Origin: Siphonodentalium dalli | Taxonomy: Eukaryota; Mollusca; Scaphopoda; Gadilida; Siphonodentaliidae | Direction: 5' to 3' | Assembly (NCBI GenBank): GCA_032622095.1 | Contig: CP136069.1 | Span: forward strand, 49,276,760 to 49,340,759 | Length of the DNA: 64,000 nucleotides | Shown: positions 56,966-64,000 of the stretch, piece by piece | Position numbering within the stretch: the stretch's first letter is position 1 | Layout: each line of letters starts with the position of its first letter | Made by a program: the position numbers and the translations under genes | The notes under the pieces: model-generated | Seen by the model: only the letters and a program-made list of their open reading frames with translations | Told to the model about the DNA's origin: nothing | Databases searched by the model: none

Positions 56966-57929
56966 GATTTGAGTTAAGTATATCTTGGACAGAATAACAG
57001 AAAGTGTTCTTCGCTCCCTACTTAATGTGCTTGTAATATCTGAGTTTCACGATTAAGACAATAATCATAATGTTGGAAATTCAACGTTGTTCTGCGTCTA
57101 ATGGTGACTTGAATATATGTAAACACTTTACGATTTTAGTTTCGGGTGGTAAGTCATTCCATAGACCAGTAGCAGCTGGAATGAAGGTATCCAAAGTAAC
57201 AATTTTGGTTCCCATGCGTTGGAATATTCATAGGTAATGATGATGCCTTACTTAAATTAGAAAGTTATGTTTATTTGTTGTTGAAATATCACTAGAATCC
57301 CAATTGGTATTTTTTTGTGAAATTGTATACCGCGTTCTGTAAAATCAAATTGTTGAGGAATCGGAGGGGTTAGGACCCCAATAATTGAATATTTCATTGC
57401 TCCAATGATCAATTAATATAAAAAATACAAAATAAAGTCACATTTCTCAACCAGTTGCAAATAGCATAAACTGATCTAGAAGAAATAAGTGAAAAAAACG
57501 CCATTTTGGCGGCCATAATGGATGGGGAGTTTCAATTCTGCACTATAAAATTGTCATTATGTCTTAGCTTCACGAAAATGTATAAATTTTTACAAATGTT
57601 CACTAGATCTTCCAGCTATAAGTTCCATCAAACTGATTTAGGGATTAGTCTGAAAAACGGAGGCCATGATGGATGCCATCTTTTCTGGAGTCTACACGGT
57701 CACTTTTTGTTCTTGTTAACATTGCTAAAAAGTTGAAGAACATAGTAAGAAATAAAATGAGTGGCGTGAAGTTACGACCCAGTGGGGGTGCAAGGGTACC
57801 CATATTAACTCCCGGACTAATGGATGTTTCGTCAGAAAAATATCGAATAAGACAAGTAACATTTTCAGAGATATCATTTGTATAAACTATAAATAGTAAA
57901 GGTCCAATTAATTATCCTTGATGAACACC
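56966..57929. other. No recognisable feature
   Basis: Non-coding; TGGCGGCCATAATGGATGGG and GGAGGCCATGATGGATGCCA near 57507 and 57660 look like a diverged short repeat. Confidence 0.4.
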
Positions 57930-58560
57930 TGCTTTTACGGGTTTCCAATCTGAGTTTCATTATCGATTATTAATCGTTGTTGGCGTTGGCTTATATAACT
58001 ATCGATCAATTGAAGTAATTTAACAGTGATGCCAACACGTTCAAGTTTGTACAATAGACATGTGTGCCATACCTTATCAAACGCTTTGCTAAAATCACAG
58101 AAGACATATGTTATTTGCTTGCCTTGGTCCAATGAATCTGTAATATAATTGTAGATATCGGTGAGTTGAAAGACAGTGGAATGACCATGGACAAATCATG
58201 ACTATAAATTTGATACCAGCCTATTGGAGTGTTTAGAAGTCCCAAATTGTGTTATATAATATACAGTTTTCAAACACTTTTGATATACAGCTGAGTATTG
58301 AAACAGGTCTGTGGTTGAGACATTTTGCTACTATCATCTTTGTTATGAATTAGCACAGCATTTTACCGTTTCAATTCAAGGGAAAATATGATTAGTTGAA
58401 ATAACGATTAAATATATATAGTTGAGCGGATAGCATGAGTCAGCACACTGATTTAATATTTTAGGGTATATTTGGTCTGGTCCTGATGCCTTCGTCTGGT
58501 TGGCAGATTTGAGGGCCTCTCGAAAATCATCAGCGGTTGGTTTATTTCAGAAAGAATGTT
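57930..58560 (-). pseudogene. LINE reverse transcriptase fragment
   Basis: Minus-strand RT pieces: FREALKSANQTKASGPDQIY near 58530-58470, and in 58132-57935 the motif A box VFCDFSKAFDKVWHTCLL with SYISQRQQRL. The segment between is broken by frameshifts and stops. The KAFDKVWH form suggests a Jockey/CR1-type LINE, a different element from that at 26953-35481. Neither the YADD box nor the C-terminus is present. Confidence 0.8.
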
Positions 58561-61500
58561 TGGCCCATATATGGGGGTGGTACATATGTGTATGTAATTG
58601 CTGTATGTAAATTACATGCAGTTTACGGGGTTGCTGATATCATCACCTGCGCGTGAACGGTTCATTGTCAGCAGGGGAGACCAGTGATTAGTTACAACTG
58701 CAGATTGTCAAACTGCAGAAAAGTTATAAGGAAAATTTAATTTCCATATATTCGCATGTCATCATGGACGTCCATTCGTCTGATCTGATAACACCTTGTC
58801 GAGTCAGTATGAGGAACTTTGTTTTTTAGACTATCCATGGTCTGAGATAGAAATGTAACAAACCGGTGCGCTTGTGCCCTGAATAATAGTCATTGGACAA
58901 TTAAAACCGAAAATACCGATATGTTGAGATTGCTCTGCTCTTATATTTTGAGCAGAGCTCAAGTGTTAACAATTGAATTTGAATTTTCATGAACCTATTC
59001 ATTACAGTGCCGATATTCAGATTTAGCGTTGAAATAACAACAAGAGACAGCTCCCCACCCCCATTTTCAGCCAGTATTTACAGAAGAATATTTGGTTCTC
59101 ATGCCAAAGGTTGAACACAGTCCTAACTGGCACAATTTCAGACTCCACATAATTGAATTAGAATATTGTCGACCATATCACACGAGTGGCACCATCCATA
59201 TACCATGGCACACGAGTAGTATCACCATCCATAAATAATTGCAGTCCCTTAAATGACGAACACCATCGGGATTCTGAGCAATGATAGTTCCACGAGTGAA
59301 AGTTTGAACCATGGCGGTTTCCAAACCTGTCGACCTTCGACTTCACAGGACGTAAACAACAGTTCCCTCACTCAGTATGTGGATATTCCTGAATCAATGT
59401 AACTCTCAAAACAAATAAATGCGCAGCTCTACAACAAAGCTATAACAATATGTGTAGGTAACATAGCACATGGAACTATACGTGCCAACATCTACAACAT
59501 ACAAGCTAAATGTCCGGTTGCACCATAACACAGGATAATTCGAGTGACTGAAAGCGATTTCGAGAATAGCCAGTGGCATCACGACCTTACTTCCAGACGG
59601 GCCCCGACGGGAATGTCGCAGATCATAAATTTATCAATGTTATTATTATGTTAATTATAATTTAATGATGATAATATATTTGTTTTTGGGTTATTCGGTG
59701 TTGACTGTGAGATAAAAAGGGTGATAAGGTTTGTTGAACAATTTTGTCAACATGAAAAGACATTTATAGTTTTTTCTTTTTCCCAGATGAGCATCGTGTT
59801 CGGTTTACTTACAAACCGAACCCAGAGAGTGTTAGCACTGTCCCAGCGCTGTAGAAGTAAGTTGTTTTTCTATGGAATATTCCAGCCAACCGAAGCGAAG
59901 CGAAGGTCATACGACATGTAAAATCTAAAACTAATTGCAAGAAGGAAGCCCAGCCATAATGCTTTTTAACTGACAAAGTCTTAAATGTTTTAGGTAGGCT
60001 AGTGTGTATTAATACACTATACTACTTTGGAAAACATCAATATTTCGCAATGTAAATCGCGTTCAATCATTTTCCTATTTCTCATCCACACAAAATAGTA
60101 GGTTATTCAAACGTCTGTCCCCAGGATGACTAACTTATATTGACTAGGTTGGTTATTCAAAATGACTGCTTGGGTCAGTAGACTACAGGTTCCACAAGCA
60201 GATACCGAATGGAAATCAGGACAAGCTTCAAGTCAATTTTCTAAACCACAAATTCCAATACTGGTTTGTTGAGAGTGATAAGTTGCATAACAATAGTTTG
60301 TGGTATAGATCTGTTTAATTGGTCAATTTTTCCGAGATGTCGGTGGTGTCTGTCAAACTATTATCCAAATGATGTAGACTCTGATGTGAGAGTGAAGTTC
60401 TGATATGTATGTCATTATACCATCCGAGCACATTCGTTCGATTATATATCTAATTGCGATGTAATGGAAATTGAAAAGTTAGTAATAAATATTAAGCTTC
60501 ATTTAAGGCAGTGTTGCAATTCGAGTTATTCTTCGTGTAATTTATTCTCTATGACTAAGGCAAATGTAAGTCATGGTGACTCGCTGAAAGGACTGGTGTG
60601 GATTAGTCAATTTGACTCCAAATGTTTGTGACTAACCCTAAGTTAGTCATATTGGCCTGATTTGTTTATCATTGTATATAGCAGATTGGAATACAAATTA
60701 CTGTAAAATTACGACAATTTGATGTATAGCGTCCTTCAAAAAACATTATAGAACATTTTGTTTTAGGAACATGGTATTGTTTTTCAAAGTGCAAGCATGC
60801 ATGGCGTAGCTTTTTCCATTTAAATAGCGTCGAGCTGTGCTGCATGTGTCACGACCAGTGGGTTGCTTTGATGCAATTTAGTAACCACAATATGTTACGT
60901 TATGGAAATACACAGGGTTGTGCCGTTGTCAAGCAGTTTAAGGGAAATCCCAGCTTGGATTTAACTCACGGACACTCTCACCCCGCACTGGTTTCACCAC
61001 GGTCTCTATGTTAGAAGCTACCTATCCTGTCCTGGTGTGTCTGTTTTTGGGATCATTCAGAATTCTTGCTGAATCAAGCTGTTTTAACACAGCACCCTTC
61101 TAATTACACAAATGTAATCCCCCACACATAATAACTTAACATGAACAAATGTGAACAATAACTAAAGAGAGAACAGCAGAAATATCAGACTTAAAAACCA
61201 ACTTCGACTTATGTAAATGTCTACACATATGGACAACGGATGCAGCTTTAATAAAGTTCAATCTCTATTTGAACACCGGCTAGATGTTTCGCTTCACCGC
61301 TGAATTATGACAATTCGCATAGCGTACCGCCCTAATTCGGCTATAATCGCCTGTCTTCCTGATACCCACAATCAGCTGTGCGATACTTCGAAGTATGTAT
61401 GTTGTATCAACCTTAGAATATACACCTGCCATCATGTCATGTCCACTGAAACCACTATAATTTAAAACTCAAGGCTGATGCCCCTTGCAAGATAGCCTGC

Positions 61501-62380
61501 ATTGCATGTTTCCTTGCAGCATGCAAGAGTTGAGTTTGAACACTGATGGATCCTTGCGCCATGCTAGGATTCCGTCTCTATTTATAGATATACGTGTATT
61601 CTAGATAATTTAGAGATGATTCATAATCGAACCCGGTTAAGATTTCGTAACATACGGACGCAGATATATTGGTTGATATAAAGTTAGTCACGTCTGGATA
61701 TTTGCCGGACGAAACAACGGGCAACACTAAAATATGTACCCCATTGAAAGTGACTGTATGCATCACCTTATTTTATAATGCTGTATCGGCACCAGAAAAA
61801 ACTAAGCGCAAATTCTTAGCACGAGCTATCGTCTGTGAAATTGAGTCTGTGTTGCTTACATGGTGGCGGTTACTTCTCGGATCACGGTACATTCGACCGT
61901 AATGACCGCGTCTAATAATTTAGACCATTTTCTGATAGTGTATACTGATTCAGCAGAATTGAGCTCACCACTTTAGTACAAGGTACGAGACGTGATTCAG
62001 CAGAATATAGCTCGCCACTTTAGTAACATGGTGGGATAAATTGGAGTAATGAACCCAATCATTACCACCATTTTGTTCTTTCGCTTTCTGGCTCATTTCG
62101 TCTTGCTAAAAAAATACTTTCTGGTTATTATATCAGAGTGCACATGAACAACATGTGTGGTCAGCTGAGACCTAACTGACACTATGCATACACCAGAGAA
62201 CTGCTAATCGCAACTTGTTTTATCAATATAAATTAATCCCATAGCACTAGGATTTTCTACCTTTACATATTCCTCATGTCAAATCTAATCAGAAATTAGC
62301 CACTGACATTACTTTAGGGATATATAATTAGCATTCTGCAAACTAAGGTTTTTACTAGGCAGTTCACTGACTGGGTCAAT
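58561..62380. other. Long region without recognisable genes
   Basis: No domain is recognised. A 77-codon frame at 61669-61902 has no known motif. A ~40-bp direct repeat (GATTCAGCAGAAT...CACTTTAGTA) occurs at about 61948 and 61993. The rest is AT-rich non-coding sequence, possibly old unrecognised elements or introns. Confidence 0.4.
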
Positions 62381-62473
62381 CGCTACCAGTATATAAAGAT
62401 ATGTTGTAGGGCAGACGAGTTCACAATACTATATTTACTCGTTAGCCTTACAACGTGTCTTTTCATTTCACAG
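62381..62473 (+). promoter_or_regulatory. TATA box and leader of an env-type retroelement (candidate)
   Basis: TATATAAAG at 62390-62398 is followed by a 65-bp segment (62403-62467, GTTGTAGGGCAGACGAGTTC onward) that recurs at 63513-63579. The segment ends in CAG before GTATGT. This could be an LTR U3/R start with a leader exon; it is not confirmed by a second complete LTR. Confidence 0.35.
62403..62467 (+). repeat. Direct repeat A (65 bp)
   Basis: Matches 63513-63579 with about two mismatches and 62730-62777 over its second half. All contain TTAGCCTTACAACGTGTCTT. Confidence 0.85.
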
Positions 62474-62787
62474 GTATGTACAATTTTACTACATTATTTA
62501 ACTTTTACTTTATATTCCTTTATTCTTATTATTACTAAAAGACACTCAACTAACCTTAAACTCTTATCTACATTCAACTTATTTGCAGTGTCTTAATTAT
62601 TATTAAATACGTTTTATATCAACCAAATCTCAAGTCATACATAAATCACTATCTAATTTAAACCTATACTATTTCGATGTGTCTTTTATAATATTTGCTG
62701 TATCACAATAACTTTTATTAATGTTATTACACAATACTATATTGACTATTTAGCCTTACAACGTGTCTTTTCATTTCCGTTTCACAG
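62474..62787 (+). other. Candidate 314-bp intron
   Basis: It begins GTATGT after CAG and ends TTTCCGTTTCACAG. It could splice a leader onto the downstream env-like frame, as in subgenomic env messages. The AT-rich, poly-pyrimidine end is also part of direct repeat B, so the signal may be coincidental. Confidence 0.3.
62730..62777 (+). repeat. Direct repeat B
   Basis: ACAATACTATATTGACTATT then TAGCCTTACAACGTGTCTTT, a shorter relative of repeats A and C. Confidence 0.75.
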
Positions 62788-62849
62788 CCCTGGACCCCTA
62801 ATGTGGAGCGTGGCGATTATTCCCCGTTAATTCAAGTCCGCTCTCACAA

Positions 62850-63511
62850 TTGGTGGAGAATCCAATGTCCCAAGACAAGATAATAACACGAGAGGCCCAG
62901 GCAAGAATTACCATTAGACCTACCACTGTGACCACGGACATAACCAACACAACAGCTCAAACAACAGCGACAACCATAACGAATTCAAGTACAACGGCAA
63001 GGACGACAATCACCACTCCAGTAGAAGTAATTACATCCACATATCCTTCATCGATGAAGTGTCATGTTATGCTGAAATTGGTAATATCTCTGTATGTGGC
63101 TTCCTTTGCGCAGCTATGCAATGCAGATCCGGAGATCCATCGCCTCAACTAGGGTGTAACCTTCGACTATGAAAACCACCTTCAAATCAGTACAGGTACC
63201 TGGGAACACACCTTTGTTATCGCTCTGCTGCAATTAATGCTTTCACTGAATCTCGCCATGACAAATTTCACACAATTCAACACAACATTTCGGGAACTTC
63301 CGCTAGCCCATATCACAACCGGTCATCGCATACAGAACGTCATTTCTGAATTACTGGAATTAATTCCAAATCATCCACTCGGCCGAACAATTTCACGTCA
63401 AGGAGGAGCTGGTTTGGCTTCGTTGACAAAATATCCAAAACCTTATTTGGAACAGCGACAGTGGGCGATATCAATAAATTAGCTCGACACATCAATGTTC
63501 TCAACACGCGT
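62850..63511 (+). pseudogene. Env-like glycoprotein remnant of an LTR retroelement (broken)
   Basis: The first part (62850-63152) is a Thr-rich frame followed by a hydrophobic signal-like segment (about 63075-63120) and stops at TAG 63150-63152. The same frame reopens beyond the stop and continues to 63482, with TNFTQFNTTF and several potential N-glycosylation sites. A further frame overlapping from about 63395 holds a basic SRRS cleavage-like site followed by LFGTATVGD, a short motif typical of Gypsy/Errantivirus-type Env proteins just after the furin site. No transmembrane anchor follows; direct repeat C begins at 63513. Two breaks (stop and frameshift) and the missing 3' part make it non-functional. 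No gag or pol is adjacent. Confidence 0.55.
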
Positions 63512-63512
63512 A

Positions 63513-63579
63513 GTTGTAGGGCATACTAGTTCACAATACTATATTTACTCGTTAGCCTTACAACGTGTCTTTTCATTTC
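63513..63579 (+). repeat. Direct repeat C
   Basis: Copy of repeat A directly after the env-like remnant. It is followed by TGGTCGCATAGTGGGAATCG, which has the look of a primer-binding site next to an LTR end, though this is unproven. Confidence 0.8.
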
Positions 63580-63726
63580 TGGTCGCATAGTGGGAATCGG
63601 TTTACAGAAAGAGGAATAAAGCAATTTCGAAGTAGAATAGCCATCATGTGGCGAAAATGTTCGGTTTCGTTTTAAATTAGCGCAGACGCGTTATTTTCGA
63701 GAACGCTAAACTGTTAAACTGTTAAA
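63580..63726. other. No recognisable feature
   Basis: Short non-coding spacer. Confidence 0.4.
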
Positions 63727-64000
63727 GTATCACCAATCTTTAAAGCAAAACACCCTACCAATATTTTCAAAATTACTCGAATTACTGGGAGAAACATAAC
63801 ATTTTATAAAGCAGCCAATATGGATTTAGGAAGAATCATTCCACAATTCTAGAAAAAAATAACTGGTGCGGCCCTAGACAATCGTGAGCACATAATTGGG
63901 GTGTTTCTCGATTTGTCAAAAGCATTTGAAACAATTAATCACAGTATAATGCTAAACAAACTAGAGAACTATGGATGTCGTGGGGGTGCACTGAACTGGT
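63727..64000 (+). pseudogene. LINE reverse transcriptase fragment, cut by window end
   Basis: VSPIFKAKHPTNIF (63727 onward) matches the start of RT motif 1. The expected RPISLLP block is missing, which suggests a short internal deletion. SSQYGFRKNHST (about 63808-63850, another frame) and GVFLDLSKAFETINHSIMLN (63900 onward, motif A) follow. The frame is open to the window edge. The style is Jockey/CR1/Penelope-neighbour LINE; it probably continues to the right. Confidence 0.8.

Noticed and set aside
61669-61902. 77-codon plus-strand frame, possible small gene
   Set aside because: No motif, no visible splice context or related copy; cannot be supported.
1-64000. tRNA or rRNA genes
   Set aside because: No B-box-like GGTTCGAATCC context or rRNA core sequence was recognised on either strand by eye; a dedicated tRNA scan was not possible.

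Overview
This window looks like metazoan, probably lophotrochozoan (mollusc-like), nuclear DNA. It is AT-rich, has almost no long open reading frames, and is filled with decayed Ty3/Gypsy and LINE retroelements, foldback MITEs, satellites and microsatellites. The only reading frame that looks like an intact host gene is a secreted IL-17-like cytokine at 46124-46732 on the minus strand, a family that is expanded in molluscs. The mollusc assignment rests on that gene and on the general style of the repeats, so it is an inference.

Positions 1-24355 are dominated by three head-to-tail copies of a unit of about 8.0 kb (319-8329, 8330-16335, 16336-24324; 8011, 8006 and 7989 bp). Each unit carries, in order: the RNase H/integrase part of a Ty3/Gypsy pol on the plus strand, a 2.4 kb non-coding 3' region, a candidate 3' LTR, an interspersed element rich in AGGTCAAGGTCA, a 5'-truncated LINE on the minus strand, a TTG microsatellite, an ACTCAAC inverted-repeat block, and a MITE cut off inside its right terminal repeat. 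Every junction is at ATGG, a 4-bp microhomology shared by the two original flanks. Defects common to all three copies show that the retroelements were dead before the triplication. Private changes, such as the integrase stop codon in copy 1, came later.

Positions 24356-35481 hold two further hairpin elements, then a nearly full-length minus-strand LINE: SGNH-hydrolase ORF1, a long Asn/Asp-rich stretch, EEP endonuclease, reverse transcriptase and a C-terminal domain. It is split inside the RT by an insertion of about 1.95 kb flanked by a diverged 12-bp target-site duplication. Positions 35482-45100 are non-coding and very rich in repeats: a ~395-bp TTATCGCAAA tandem array, a GTAC palindrome field, a TTATTATATATAATAA palindrome field, a perfect 24-bp-arm hairpin, a nested foldback MITE and diffuse repeats.

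Positions 45100-55200 contain two more elements of the AGGTCA-rich class, the IL-17-like gene, a mariner-like foldback MITE whose arm has grown into a 72-bp minisatellite with an open frame, further foldback MITEs, a four-copy 269-bp satellite, a clean palindromic copy of the same foldback MITE and a LINE ORF1 (gag-like) fragment. Positions 55200-64000 hold a ~830-bp tandem duplication in which a GA microsatellite expanded in one copy only, two LINE RT fragments, and an env-like retroelement remnant flanked by direct repeats with TATA and splice-like signals.

All annotation is by reading the sequence; no database search was possible. Clade names for the retroelements are approximate.
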